This document shows, piece by piece, positions 11,191 through 20,204 of a stretch of DNA of 45,587 bases (positions are counted from its first letter, which is position 1; each line of letters begins with the position of its first letter). Both the position numbers and the translations under genes were made by a program. The notes beneath the pieces are model-generated. The model had not been told where the DNA came from. It saw only the letters and a list, made by a program, of their open reading frames with translations, and did no database searches. The stretch lies in contig PLAE01000067.1 of the NCBI GenBank assembly GCA_003134035.1, positions 1 to 45,587 of the forward strand, in the 5' to 3' direction. The stretch comes from Candidatus Velthaea versatilis (GTDB taxonomy: Bacteria; Vulcanimicrobiota; Vulcanimicrobiia; Vulcanimicrobiales; Vulcanimicrobiaceae).

Positions 11191-12696
11191 TCATTCGGCG
11201 TCGGCGGCCCAGTCGCGGCTGCGTTCGACCGCGCGCGACCAGGCGGCGCTGAGTGCCGCGCGCCGGTCGGCGGGCATGGCGGGGACGAAGCGCCGCTCTT
11301 CCCGCCACTGTCCGCTCACGGCGGCGACGTCGGGCCAGAAGCCGCAGCCTAGGCCCGCTAAGTAGGCCGCGCCCAGCGCCGTCGTTTCGGTCACGCGCGG
11401 GCGCACGACGTCGATCCCCAGGATGTCGGCTTGGAATTGCATCGTCACGTCGTTGCGCGCCGCGCCGCCGTCGACGCGCAGTTCGGTCAGGGTGAAATCG
11501 TCGCGCTGCATTGCCCGGATGACGTCGGCGGACTGAAAGGCCATCGCTTCGAGCGCGGCCCGCGCGATATGCGCGCGTGTCGTCCCGCGCGTCAAACCGA
11601 CGAGCGTTCCGCGCGCGTACGGGTCCCAGTAGGGCGCGCCCAACCCCGTGAACGCGGGAACGAAGTAGACGCCGCCGCTATCGGCGACCGTGCGTGCCAG
11701 CGCTTCGACGTCGGCCGAACGCTCGATGATGCCGAGTCCGTCGCGCAGCCACTGGACGGCGGCGCCGGTGACGAAGATCGACCCTTCGAGCGCGTAGCTC
11801 ACCCGGCCCGGCTTAAAACCGAATGCGATGGTCGTGAGCAAACCGGAATCGCCGCGCACGATCTCGTTGCCCGTGTTGACCATGACGAACGAGCCGGTGC
11901 CGTAGGTGTTCTTGCCCAAACCGCGGGTGAAGCCGGCTTGTCCCGCGAGCGCCGCGTGCTGATCGCCGGCAACGCCGGTGAGCGGGATCGACGCGCCCAA
12001 GAGCTCGGGCAGCGCGGTGCCGAAATCGGCGGTACACGGCAACACCTCGGGCAAGATCGCGCGCGGGATAGCGAACATTTCCAGCAGCGAATCGCTCCAG
12101 CAAAGCTGCTCGATATCGAAGAGCAGCGTGCGCGCGGCGTTGGTGACGTCGGTTGCGTGACGCGCGCCGCCGGTCAGATTCCAGATCAGCCAGCTATCGA
12201 CGGTCCCGAACGCGATCTCGCCGCGCTCGGCGCGGTCGCGCAAGCCGGGCACGCGATCGAGCATCCAGCCGATCTTCGTCGCCGAGAAATACGGATCGAG
12301 CAGCAAGCCGGTCCGCCGGCGCACCTCGATCTCGAGCCCGCGTTCGCGCAGCGCGGCGCAAGCGGCGGCCGTGCGGCGATCCTGCCAGACGATCGCGTTC
12401 TGGACCGGACGGCCGGTGGCGCGCTCCCACAGCAGCGCCGTTTCGCGCTGATTGGTGATGCCGATCGCTGCGATCTGCGCGGCCTCGACGCGCGCGTTGC
12501 GCAGCGCACCGCGGGCCGTTTCGATTTGCGAACGCCACAGGTCGGCGGGGTCGTGTTCGACCCAGCCCGGCTGCGGATAGAGCTGCGGAAACTCGGCTTG
12601 ATCGAGCCCGCGAATCGCGCCCTCATGGTCGAAGACGATCGCGCGCGAGCTCGTCGTTCCCTGGTCCAGCGCGAGAATGTAGGCGGGGTCGGTCAG
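11191..12696 (-). CDS. glpK: Glycerol kinase, apparent CTG start
   Basis: ATP-dependent phosphorylation of glycerol to glycerol-3-phosphate; 501 residues, the family's usual size. The FGGY-kinase N-domain starts [21 protein letters not shown] (phosphate loop at about 11-18), followed by [31 protein letters not shown]. The C-domain has [30 protein letters not shown] and [20 protein letters not shown]. The frame contains no ATG, GTG or TTG between 12324 and the conserved N-terminus, but CTG 12696-12694 lies exactly where the protein should start and has AGGAG (complement of 12703-12707) six nt upstream. I therefore place the start at this CTG. Starting at GTG 12324 would remove the whole phosphate-binding N-terminus. 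No glycerol facilitator or glpD is nearby. Confidence 0.9.
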   Translation of the reverse strand: MTDPAYILALDQGTTSSRAIVFDHEGAIRGLDQAEFPQLYPQPGWVEHDPADLWRSQIETARGALRNARVEAAQIAAIGITNQRETALLWERATGRPVQNAIVWQDRRTAAACAALRERGLEIEVRRRTGLLLDPYFSATKIGWMLDRVPGLRDRAERGEIAFGTVDSWLIWNLTGGARHATDVTNAARTLLFDIEQLCWSDSLLEMFAIPRAILPEVLPCTADFGTALPELLGASIPLTGVAGDQHAALAGQAGFTRGLGKNTYGTGSFVMVNTGNEIVRGDSGLLTTIAFGFKPGRVSYALEGSIFVTGAAVQWLRDGLGIIERSADVEALARTVADSGGVYFVPAFTGLGAPYWDPYARGTLVGLTRGTTRAHIARAALEAMAFQSADVIRAMQRDDFTLTELRVDGGAARNDVTMQFQADILGIDVVRPRVTETTALGAAYLAGLGCGFWPDVAAVSGQWREERRFVPAMPADRRAALSAAWSRAVERSRDWAADAE

Positions 12697-12913
12697 AGCG
12701 ATCTCCTGTGCGGCGAGCGGTCTGGCCGCGAACGATGCGTCGGCTGCAGCGCAGCGTGCGGCGATGGAGCGTTGCTGCTCGATGAGCGGCGCGTTCCCCC
12801 GTTGCTCGCCGGCGCAGCCGCGGCGAACCGGGTGTTGCGGGGCGCCGGCGAGAAGTTCGCGTTCGAATGGCAGCGGATGCTTATCGAGCGGCTACCTGGA
12901 GAGCTCCGCGACC

Positions 12914-14890
12914 GTGATCACCGGCGATGATATCGAGGACCCCGCGGGCGAACCCGCCGCGGCGCAGGCGCTCGCCGAACTCAAGCTCGAACGCGCGCGC
13001 AGCAAGAAAGCCGCCAAGGCGCTGGGTTGGAAGCTGATCGGGCGCGACATGGCCGAGATTCGCGCCGAACGCCAATTTCGTTTCGGGCCGCGGACGGTGG
13101 TGGTGCGCGGACGGGTTCCGGTGCCGCTGCCGCCCGAGATCAGCATGGAGGCCGGCGCGCAGGCGCTCGCGCCGATCGTCGATCCGGCGGCGGGGAGGTT
13201 CGCGTATGCCATCGAGCGGTCGGCCGCAAAGCTCCTGTCCGCGCCCGACGACGTCGAGCGCCGGCACGTGTTCGAGAAGTCGTCGTTCTTCAGTGCGCTC
13301 GAGGATGCGCGCCGCGAACTCGTGCGCGAGTATCAAGAGCTGGAGAACCGGCGCGTCGACGCGCGTGTGGAAGCCGACCTCGGACTGCGCTTTTATCTCG
13401 AAAGTCTGACCACCGGCGCGCGCGCTTTCGAGTATTTCGTGGGGCCGACGAATTCGGGCAAGACCCACGCGGCGATCGAAGTCTTGCGCGAGGCCGAAAG
13501 CGGCCTGTACCTCGCGCCGTTGCGGCTGCTCGCGCTCGAAGTGCATGAACGGCTGACCGACCTCGGTGTCCCGGCGTCGCTGGTAACCGGCGAAGAACGC
13601 ATCATCGATCCGCTCGCGCGGCACGTGAGTTCGACCGTCGAGATGGTCGATCTGCGGCGTGACATCGAGGTCGCCGTCGTCGACGAAACGCAGATGCTGC
13701 AAGACGAACAGCGCGGCTGGGCCTGGACGCTGGCGATCGCGGGCGTGCGCGCGAAGCGCGTCATCATGTGCGGCTCGCAAGACGGCCTCGCGGCAGCCGA
13801 AGGCCTCGCGGCGCGCCTGGGCATCCCGCTGAGCGTGCGCCGGTTCGAGCGCAAGAATCCGCTCAAAGTCGTCGACGCAATCCCGTTGACCGGGCTGCGG
13901 CCGGGCGATGCGGTCGTGGCGTTCTCGCGCAACGCGGTGGTGGAGTTGCAGGGCCAAATCCGCCAAGCGGGCCGGTCGACCGCGGCGGTGTACGGGTCGC
14001 TGTCGCCGGCCGTGCGGCGGCGCGAAGCCGAGCGTTTTCGCACCGGCGAAGCCGAGGTGCTCGTGGCGACCGACGCGATCGGCTTGGGCTTGAATTTGCC
14101 GATTCGGCGGCTGGTCTTCGTGTCACTCGAGAAGTTCGACGGCGTGACGACGCGCATGCTCACGCCGCCCGAGGTCCGGCAAATCGCCGGCCGTGCCGGC
14201 CGCTATGGCATTCACGAAGAAGGTCAGGTCACCACCCTCGATCCGCGCGCGGTGCGGTTCCTGCGCGCAAGCCTCGAACGGTTCGAGCCGCCCCCCGAAG
14301 GCCTGCCGATCTGGATCTCGCCGACCGACGAACATCTGCGCCGGCTCGCGGCGATCATCGGCACGACGCGCGTCGGCCGCCTGCTGCAGTTCTTTCAAAC
14401 GCGCGTTCGGCGCACCCAAGACACCGATCTGCGCATCGCGAACCTCACCGACACGATTGAAGTCGCGACGGCGCTCGAAATGTCGGATCGCTTTCTCGAA
14501 CTTCCGCTGACGGTGCGCTGCACGTACAGCCGCGCGCCGGTTCCGTCGCGCGGCAACAGCATCTTGGTGCTCGGACGCTGGGGTGAACGCCACGCTACCG
14601 ACGGAATTGTGGACGGCGCCGATGTCACCGCCGGCCTGGGCGCGCGCGACAGCCTGCTGCTGTACGAAGACCGCTCGCGTTTAGCAACGCTGTATTTGTG
14701 GCTCGCGCAGCGTTTCCCCGACGTGTACGTCGATGGCGCGGCAATCATGCGCGTGCGCGAGCGCCTCGACGACGATATCCACGATGCGCTGCTCCAGCAT
14801 GGCGGACGGCCGCGGCGCGATCGCAAGGCGCCGACGGCGATCCGGCGCAAGGGTCCGCCCAAATTCAACAAACGCCGGCTGCCGAAATAA
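12914..14890 (+). CDS. SUV3-like superfamily 2 RNA helicase
   Basis: About 658 residues. After an N-terminal region of about 170 residues rich in Lys/Arg/Glu comes a helicase core with Walker A GPTNSGKTHAA (about 177-187), motif II DETQ (about 257-260, the SUV3-type variant of DEAD) and motif VI QIAGRAGRYG (about 422). A C-terminal region ends in a basic tail (RRKGPPKFNKRRLPK). SUV3 is best known as the mitochondrial degradosome RNA helicase; bacterial homologues are probably RNA-turnover helicases. GTG 12914 is preferred: the codons upstream of it to 12764 look non-coding, and GGAGAG lies upstream. It is divergent from glpK, with about 217 nt of shared upstream sequence. Substrate is not known. 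Confidence 0.85.
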   Translation: MITGDDIEDPAGEPAAAQALAELKLERARSKKAAKALGWKLIGRDMAEIRAERQFRFGPRTVVVRGRVPVPLPPEISMEAGAQALAPIVDPAAGRFAYAIERSAAKLLSAPDDVERRHVFEKSSFFSALEDARRELVREYQELENRRVDARVEADLGLRFYLESLTTGARAFEYFVGPTNSGKTHAAIEVLREAESGLYLAPLRLLALEVHERLTDLGVPASLVTGEERIIDPLARHVSSTVEMVDLRRDIEVAVVDETQMLQDEQRGWAWTLAIAGVRAKRVIMCGSQDGLAAAEGLAARLGIPLSVRRFERKNPLKVVDAIPLTGLRPGDAVVAFSRNAVVELQGQIRQAGRSTAAVYGSLSPAVRRREAERFRTGEAEVLVATDAIGLGLNLPIRRLVFVSLEKFDGVTTRMLTPPEVRQIAGRAGRYGIHEEGQVTTLDPRAVRFLRASLERFEPPPEGLPIWISPTDEHLRRLAAIIGTTRVGRLLQFFQTRVRRTQDTDLRIANLTDTIEVATALEMSDRFLELPLTVRCTYSRAPVPSRGNSILVLGRWGERHATDGIVDGADVTAGLGARDSLLLYEDRSRLATLYLWLAQRFPDVYVDGAAIMRVRERLDDDIHDALLQHGGRPRRDRKAPTAIRRKGPPKFNKRRLPK

Positions 14891-15188
14891 ACGGCGCCAC
14901 GCGACTTCCGGGAAATCCGAACGCCCGGCGAGCGGCGCGATGAATCCCGCCTTTGCCGGTTACCCTCGACGTAGGAGGTCCAACCGGGTAGCCTCATTTC
15001 GCGCAAACCGCCACCGTGCGGTGCGCCAAAATTGGCAAACGGAGGTACCGATGCCGGACGGAGGTTTGGTGTTGGAGGCCGAAGCGCCTCGGGTCCGTCT
15101 CAAGAGCCCGGGCCGTCCCGATGTCGCCTGGTTGCTCGCGGAGTGGAATCCGGATTGTGCTTGCGAGCGCAGCCGGCGATCTCGCGGT

Positions 15189-15264
15189 GCCGACGTAGCT
15201 CAGTTGGTAGAGCAGCTGATTCGTAATCAGCAGGTCAGCGGTTCAAATCCGCTCGTCGGCTCCA
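15189..15264 (+). tRNA. tRNA-Thr (anticodon CGT)
   Basis: The acceptor arms GCCGACG (15189-15195) and CGTCGGC (15254-15260) pair perfectly. The D arm is AGCTCAGTTGGTAGAGC. The anticodon stem GCTGA/TCAGC encloses loop TTCGTAA, anticodon CGT, which reads the Thr codon ACG. The T arm includes GGTTCAAATCC. Discriminator T15261 is followed by a chromosomally encoded CCA. A hairpin terminator follows at once, and foreign-looking genes begin about 330 nt downstream. Confidence 0.95.
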
Positions 15265-15268
15265 GAAG

Positions 15269-15291
15269 AAACCCCTATCGCATCGGGGTTT
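15269..15291 (+). terminator. Terminator after tRNA-Thr
   Basis: AAACCCC (15269-15275) and GGGGTTT (15285-15291) form a 7-bp stem with a 9-nt loop ending in a short T-run, immediately 3' of the tRNA gene. Confidence 0.7.
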
Positions 15292-15293
15292 AA

Positions 15294-15495
15294 TTGGTGC
15301 TAGGGGATGCCGCAAGCCGTTCGCGAGCCAGGCGTTCTCAACCACCTCAGCCGTGCGCTTAAAAACGCCCTCACTGTGCGGAGCGCTTGCGGCCCCCCGG
15401 ATCACAGCGTCGATTCTGTCGGCTGCGTCCTCGCCCACGGGCCTCTGTGAATAGAATAGACGGTCCAAGTCATCGGCATGGATGAACGTTATGGG
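15294..15495 (-). pseudogene. Protein-like remnant next to the tRNA gene
   Basis: On the minus strand, after a stop at 15498-15496, a frame with protein-like composition runs PITFIHADDLDRLFYSQRP, then EDAADRIDAVIRG and VVENAWLANGLRHPLAP before merging into the tRNA sequence. It has no start codon upstream and no natural end, and I do not recognise the family. A truncated gene left beside a tRNA 3' end is what an old integration/excision event could leave. The rest of 15292-15592 shows no other gene. Confidence 0.25.
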
Positions 15496-15592
15496 TTAAG
15501 CTGCGCGTATTCCGGCAAGGACTCGGAAGCGCGGCTTTCGGGATGGTGGCTGACGTGCGAGGCAGCGGTCATGGACGAGGGGAGGTTGCGTT

Positions 15593-16696
15593 GTGCTTGA
15601 CCAAGTGTTCGATACAAGATATAGTCCTTACCCCTCCGAACAGCGCCTCATTACAGATGCCGTTGCGCGGCTTTTTGACTCGGAGAAACACTTGACAGCG
15701 GTACTCCTCGACCATGAGAAGTCGGCCGAAGTCTTAACCGGCGCCCTGCCTAAGTCGGCTTCACGCCGGAAGGGGACGATGATCGAGCGGGCTCCCGACG
15801 GAGAGCCGTTTGCGCCGACGAAACACGTGCTTCGCGAGGGCGACGCGCGGGATTTGAGTTGGATTCCGGACGGCTCCGTTCACCTGGTCGTGACATCTCC
15901 GCCTTATTGGACATTGAAGAAATACAATGACCATCCCAGCCAACTCGGCGGGGTGGCCGATTACGAAGCGTTTCACGAAGAACTCGACAAGGTTTGGCGT
16001 CACTGCTATCGCGTTCTCGTACCCGGTGGAAGGCTCGTGGTCGTGGTTGGCGATGTGTGTGTCGCTCGCCGTCGCAATAAAGGTCGGCATCTCGTGATGC
16101 CGCTGCACGCCGACATATCTGTCCGATGCCGCAGAGTTGGTTTTGATTATCTCACGCCAATCTATTGGCACAAGATTGCGAACGCAAGCTATGAAGTCAA
16201 AAAGGGTTCGTCCTTTCTCGGCAAACCATTCGAGCCAAACGCGATCTTAAAGAACGACACAGAATATATCCTGATGCTTAGAAAACATGGTGGCTATCGT
16301 AAACCGACTGAGGATCAACGTCGCAAATCGAAGATGAGCAAAGACGAGTACAACACTTGGTTTCGGTCGGTTTGGACCGGCTTGACCGGAGCTTCGACGG
16401 CTGATCATCCAGCACCGTATCCAGTTGAAGTAGCCTACAGACTGGTTCGGATGTTCTCATTCGTCGAAGATACCGTGCTTGATCCGTTCCTTGGAACGGG
16501 CTCGACTACGCTAGGTGCCATAAAGACCGGTCGCAATAGCATCGGCGTAGAGATTGACCCGCACTACTTTGCAAAGACGAAGGCGCGAGTAGGCGAAGCG
16601 CTGGCGCAAAATTTGCTAATCGACGATTCTGGGGCCGTAAATCGTGCTGAGATGGTATTGCACGACGCCTCGGCTGTCGGGATTGCTGTAATTTGA
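15593..16696 (+). CDS. Type II-like DNA methyltransferase (TSPPYW, N4-cytosine or N6-adenine)
   Basis: A 367-residue S-adenosylmethionine-dependent DNA methyltransferase in the circularly permuted (beta-class) order. The catalytic motif IV TSPPYW is at residues 101-106, followed by a target-recognition region, with the SAM-binding motif DPFLGTGSTTLGA at about 297-309. TSPPYW is typical of N4-cytosine enzymes. GTG 15593 is preceded by GGGGAGG. The gene has clearly lower GC and more A/T-ending codons than its neighbours, indicating transfer. It overlaps by 4 nt (TTGA) a truncated restriction-endonuclease-like frame, so it once protected DNA in a restriction-modification system. With the nuclease broken it is now probably an orphan methylase. 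Confidence 0.88.
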   Translation: MLDQVFDTRYSPYPSEQRLITDAVARLFDSEKHLTAVLLDHEKSAEVLTGALPKSASRRKGTMIERAPDGEPFAPTKHVLREGDARDLSWIPDGSVHLVVTSPPYWTLKKYNDHPSQLGGVADYEAFHEELDKVWRHCYRVLVPGGRLVVVVGDVCVARRRNKGRHLVMPLHADISVRCRRVGFDYLTPIYWHKIANASYEVKKGSSFLGKPFEPNAILKNDTEYILMLRKHGGYRKPTEDQRRKSKMSKDEYNTWFRSVWTGLTGASTADHPAPYPVEVAYRLVRMFSFVEDTVLDPFLGTGSTTLGAIKTGRNSIGVEIDPHYFAKTKARVGEALAQNLLIDDSGAVNRAEMVLHDASAVGIAVI

Positions 16697-16932
16697 CTGA
16701 CGACTTCGACGAGCGTTTCACGGCGGCCGTTCAAGCATTTTGGACGGACGGAAGGACCGCTGGCTCGCGAGGCGCCGTGACAGGCGGAGGACACATCGGC
16801 GCATTGGAGGACTTGGTAAGCGATGAACTCATCCGATGTGGAAATCCGCCTACTGCCATTCACAAGAAGCAGCGACTAGAATTGCCGGGCTACTACGTCG
16901 ATGACGCCCTCCGGCTGATCGATCAAGGGTAA
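16693..16932 (+). pseudogene. Truncated XhoI/PaeR7I-like restriction endonuclease remnant
   Basis: A 79-residue frame starting at TTG 16693, overlapping the methyltransferase stop. Residues 9-32 (FTAAVQAFW...RGAVTGG) and 64-68 (LPGYY) recall the N-terminus of the XhoI/PaeR7I endonuclease family, where a similar AVTGG block and LPGY(F/W) precede the K-WD catalytic region. Here the similarity stops right after LPGYY and the frame ends 11 residues later, so about two thirds of a 220-250 residue enzyme, including the catalytic core, is missing. The family match is from memory and partial. If right, the nuclease is dead. Confidence 0.5.
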
Positions 16933-16974
16933 TGAGCAAATACTCTGTCGCGCCCATGAAAGCTTCACTGGGCA

Positions 16975-17480
16975 TTAGTACCCGGAAGGTGGACTGGGGC
17001 TCGTGCCTACGCTTGAACCGGCTGGACGTGAAACGTGCCAGAGTCCTCCGAACGCCGTTATGCCATCGCCGTTTCCTTGACCTCCAATGAACCGGTACAG
17101 TGGCCGGCCATTATAGGTGAGCTGGGTCGTCCCATCAGAACGAGTAATCGTCGCGAAACCGGTCGTCAGGGTCACTCCCGCGGGGGACCAACTGGTGGCC
17201 AGTTGGTCGCGCATGAACCAGTGCAGACCGACGTTCCGGGCGCAGCAAGATCGGCATCGAAGATATAAACCGTTAGTCCGGCCGCTGTCACGAAGGCTGG
17301 CGCACCGTTTATCTGCGCTGTTTGCATCGTCGATGTACTGACCGGCACGGACGTACTGGCCGGCGTGGGCACGCCCACGCTCGGCACACTTGAAGTTGGG
17401 CTCGAACTCCCGCCTCCACAGGCAGTAACCAGACTGGCAGCAACCGCAATCGCCGCCGTGCGCAAGAACGCTGACGTCAT
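16975..17480 (-). pseudogene. COG4315-type secreted-repeat lipoprotein, frameshifted
   Basis: Starting at ATG 17480 (AAGGAAG upstream), the frame gives a lipoprotein signal (TAAIAVAASLVTAC, lipobox VTAC) and a Thr/Ser/Pro linker, then GLTVYIFDAD and CTGSCATNWPPV, features of the COG4315 lipoprotein family with Yx(FWY)xxD motifs. It then hits a stop at 17172. The rest of the domain (PAGVTLTTGFATITRSDG, LTYNGRPLYRFIGG) continues in another frame to 16975. The shift maps to the CCCCC run near 17178-17190, where one base appears to be missing. Either a decayed gene or an indel error in a homopolymer. Function of the family is unknown. Confidence 0.75.
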
Positions 17481-17624
17481 TGTGTCTTCCTTTCCAAGCG
17501 TAGCAACTCGAAACGTAGCGGTGCCAACGCTAAACTGCAGAGATGAAAACATGGTGAGGGCGAGCCACTGCCGCATTCAGGGAATTTTCATGAACGGAGC
17601 AGCTCCGCTTGAGGCAACGCCGAT

Positions 17625-18105
17625 TTACTGAACGACGATTGAGGCTCTCATCGGGGCGCCGTAGTGGTAAAAACAACCGAACAAAAACGTCCCGGGCCGG
17701 TCGGCGACGAACGCGGGGGACGCCGCTCCCGCTGCGCGATTGCCGCTGGACCAGCCGCCGTCACTTAGGCTCGCTCCGTTTGTCGACGGCGTGAGCGCGC
17801 TCGCGGTGAGCGGAGAGCTCGGCGGGAACGTAGCTCCACTCACTGTGCTCGCGGTGTGCGCGAACGAATCTTGGTTGACGAATCGGATTCGCGTTCCGAC
17901 TGGAACGATGAGCTGTGCTGGGGAGTTACCCGCGGACGTTCCCGGTCCGGTGGTCGTCGCGGCAAACGCCGTGAGACTTACATCGATGGTCGTTATGCCA
18001 CCGGATCCCCGCGGTGAGCGAACCGGGTGCGCCGAAAGTGCATGCGGTCAATCCAGCCGCGCTCGACAAACAAACCGCGCTGAGCAGGAATCGCACGTAT
18101 CGCAT
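17625..18105 (-). pseudogene. Cupredoxin-like lipoprotein, frameshifted near the N-terminus
   Basis: From ATG 18105 a lipoprotein signal reads RFLLSAVCLSSAAGLTAC (lipobox LTAC), then the frame is lost. The mature domain is in a shifted frame ending at 17625: GGITTIDVSLTAFAA, FVNQDSFAHTAS and GTFLFGCFYHYGAPMRASIVV. His (FAHT), Cys, His and Met (GCFYHYGAPM) form a type-1 copper site, so it is a small blue-copper electron carrier or copper-binding protein. The frames join if one G is removed from the GGGG run around 18006-18013. The 17577-17624 spacer separates it from the other broken lipoprotein gene, which has the same orientation. Confidence 0.65.
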
Positions 18106-18190
18106 CCGGCGATGTTAGGGTTTGTGCATGAACAATCTCTGAACGCATGCCGTGCGGCCGTTCCTACTTTTTCAGACTTTCGCCTTAAGG

Positions 18191-18446
18191 TTACTGGATG
18201 TCGCTTGTCCGGCAAATGGTCCGGTCGAAGAGTCCGACCTCCGGCCGGTCGGGCCGCGAGTTGATCCCGGTGTCGAGCGGCCGACCGCCATATGCGGCGC
18301 CTTTGAATTCAGCGACGGAAAGCGTGGCTGCCAGGCGCGTGCGGCCGAACTCGCGTTCGGCTTCGAGTCCCCACCGCGGCTGCGCGAGCGTGAGGTCGTT
18401 GAGCCCGACATGTCGAGGTGCTGCACTGCGTGCGCGTTTCTGCGCG
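18191..18446 (-). pseudogene. Possible remnant downstream of the TPR gene
   Basis: A minus-strand frame reads LTLAQPRWGLEAEREFGRT and LAATLSVAEFKGAAYGGRPL before a stop at 18191. It looks protein-like and is partly beta-rich, but it has no start of its own and I recognise no family. It could be the tail of a lost membrane-protein gene. Nothing else is seen in 18106-18446. Confidence 0.2.
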
Positions 18447-19256
18447 CTATAGCCGGTCGCGCAATTCAACGGCTAAGGTACGCAGCATGATATCCGAGGC
18501 GTCGCGCGCCGCGCGGTCGAACGCCGCGCGCGCCTCGGCGCGGCGTCCGGTTTGCAGATAAACGGTGCCCAGCGCAAAACGTGCCCGCGCATACGAGGGA
18601 TCGATCGCAAGCGCGCGATCGAGCTCGAGTTCGGCGGCGTCGAATTGCGCGGTGCGCACATCGACGATCGCGAGATCGTAGTGGGCGACGGCGTACGCTG
18701 GATCTCCCGCGAGAAGCGCTCGAAAATCGTCGCGCGCAACCGCGAGATCGCCGGTCTGCAGCGCCACGATGCCGCGCTCGTAGCGCGCGCGGGCCGACGC
18801 GGGCGCGAGGGCGACGAAACGATCGGCGGCGGCCCGCGCTGCGGCGGCGTTGCCGGCCAACACCTCCACCGTGACCAAGTTCGCGGCCGCCGCAGTGAAG
18901 CCGGGATCGCGCCGCAGCGCGCTTTCAAGCAGAAGCGCCGCTGCCGTGTAGTCGCCTGTACGGGCGCGCGCGATCGCCAGATCGTATCGAGCCGTTGAGC
19001 CGGCTGGTTCGGGAGGGTCGAGTGCGATGATGCGCTCGAACTCCGCAATCGCCGCCTGCCAGTCGGCCCGGCTCTCGGCTCGCAGCCCGCGGGCGAACCG
19101 CTCATGAATCTCGCGCCGGGTCGCCAGAGCGCGCAATCGCACCGGATCGGTCGTGTGCGGCTGCTCCGTTGCATCCGGGTAGGCCTGGGCGAGCGCGGAG
19201 CCGGTAAGCGCCGCGGCCAGACCCACCTGCAGCGCGAGGACTGCGGCTCTGAGCAC
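18447..19256 (-). CDS. Secreted/periplasmic tetratricopeptide-repeat protein
   Basis: A 269-residue protein with a signal peptide (LRAAVLALQVGLAAALTGSALAQA, cut after about residue 24) followed by five to six TPR units from about residue 50 to the end (for example WQAAIAEFERIIALDPPEP, YTAAALLLESALRRDPGF, FDAAELELDRALAIDPSYA). TPRs build superhelical protein-binding surfaces in assembly or scaffolding factors; no enzyme domain is attached. GTG 19256 is chosen because it sits one base after the stop of the upstream small gene and directly before the signal peptide; an earlier in-frame ATG at 19313 would add a non-signal-like extension. Probably co-translated with the upstream gene. Unlike its neighbours it is undamaged. 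Confidence 0.8.
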   Translation of the reverse strand: MLRAAVLALQVGLAAALTGSALAQAYPDATEQPHTTDPVRLRALATRREIHERFARGLRAESRADWQAAIAEFERIIALDPPEPAGSTARYDLAIARARTGDYTAAALLLESALRRDPGFTAAAANLVTVEVLAGNAAAARAAADRFVALAPASARARYERGIVALQTGDLAVARDDFRALLAGDPAYAVAHYDLAIVDVRTAQFDAAELELDRALAIDPSYARARFALGTVYLQTGRRAEARAAFDRAARDASDIMLRTLAVELRDRL

Positions 19257-19257
19257 C

Positions 19258-19509
19258 TTAAGGTTCGACCGCAGGCAACTCGGCGGCGCGCGCCGTTCGC
19301 GCACGGGCGGCATGCTCGGGAGCGCAGTCCCAGCCGACGCGTCCGCTTTCGGCGATCGGGTCGAGCAGGTCGGTTATGCCGCTGGGCTGGAGTTGCGCAT
19401 GGCGAAGTTCCTCCAGAGTTGCCTCGGCGCTGAAGGCAACACCGCACGCCGCCGCCAGCACCGCCAGCAGCGTTAGGAGTACGGCCCATCGGACTCGCAG
19501 GCACCTCAC
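19258..19509 (-). CDS. Small exported protein of unknown function
   Basis: An 83-residue frame from GTG 19509 with a hydrophobic leader (WAVLLTLLAVLAAACGVAFS; the AAC could serve as a lipobox). It is followed by a short helical region (EATLEELRHAQLQPSGITDLLDPI) and an Ala/Arg-rich tail. I do not recognise the family. Its TAA lies one base before the GTG of the TPR gene, so the pair looks like an operon for an envelope-located complex. Confidence 0.55.
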   Translation of the reverse strand: MRCLRVRWAVLLTLLAVLAAACGVAFSAEATLEELRHAQLQPSGITDLLDPIAESGRVGWDCAPEHAARARTARAAELPAVEP

Positions 19510-19539
19510 GCTCGCATACTATCAGCCAATCGTGAAGCA

Positions 19540-20170
19540 TTGCTGAAAACCGCCGGGGCCGTCCTGCTCTTCACGTTCGCAAGCCGGGCGGCCGGTGCCG
19601 ACACGCTTGTGACCGGCGCGATTCGCGATCGGTCCGTTCAGCGGACTGCTTCCGGCCCAAGCGACTGCGGCGCTGACGGCGCAGTCGCCGCTGACGGCGC
19701 CGCTCTACGGCGGGTATGCGGCCGGCGGCGCGGCCGACGGAGTCACTCGTTCGGACACGTCTGCGGGAAGAGCGGAATATGCCGCCTCGTGGGATGCCGG
19801 CGATGATCGGCGAGCGGTTGCGGGCAATGCGGTGCTGCCCGTTGCCGGGGGCCGCGTGTCGATTGACGGGCTGAGCCTGTCCGAAGCGACCCCAGCCCAA
19901 GCCGGCGCAGCCGAAGCGACGCAAGCAGACATCAAAACGCTCGTCGCGGAAGCCGCCGCTGACGGCCGGTGTGACACCGGCCGGTGTAACTCCGACGTTT
20001 CAGGAACAGCGCGCTCAAGCGGCGCGCGTCGCCGAGAAACGCGCGTTGAAGATTCACAACGTCCAACGGCGGCGGGCGGATCTGGCGCGGCGGCTAGCGG
20101 CACTGGAGGCGGAAGATCGTCCACGAATGTGCTTCGATGGCCGCAAGCTGTTCAACGCGCAGCACCATCT
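19540..20170 (+). pseudogene. Degenerate secreted-protein gene with several frameshifts
   Basis: Protein-like segments follow one another in different frames. First comes a signal-like stretch (LKTAGAVLLFTFASRAAGAD) in one frame from about 19540; then GLLPAQATAALTAQSPLTAP...GRVSIDGLSLSEATPAQ in a second from about 19625; then TPTFQEQRAQAARVAEKRAL...RRADLARRLAALEAED in a third from about 19970. Each keeps the window's strong third-position bias, so they are probably pieces of one gene interrupted by at least two indels. I do not recognise the family. The last segment is a basic, helical coiled-coil-like piece. Confidence 0.45.
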
Positions 20171-20204
20171 CGCCGAGAACGGCTTCACGGGCCCGGATGC
20201 CTGT

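Noticed and set aside
12764-12913. N-terminal extension of the SUV3-like helicase to 12764
   Set aside because: Codons are Arg/Ser/Cys-rich, unlike the rest of the gene, and lie in the glpK upstream region.
15051-15293. Plus-strand frame with a good GGAGG site that runs through the tRNA-Thr, ending VAQLVEQLIRNQQVSGSNPL
   Set aside because: The second half is the well-known false translation of a tRNA gene. Only the about 45 codons before the tRNA could be real and they show no family features.
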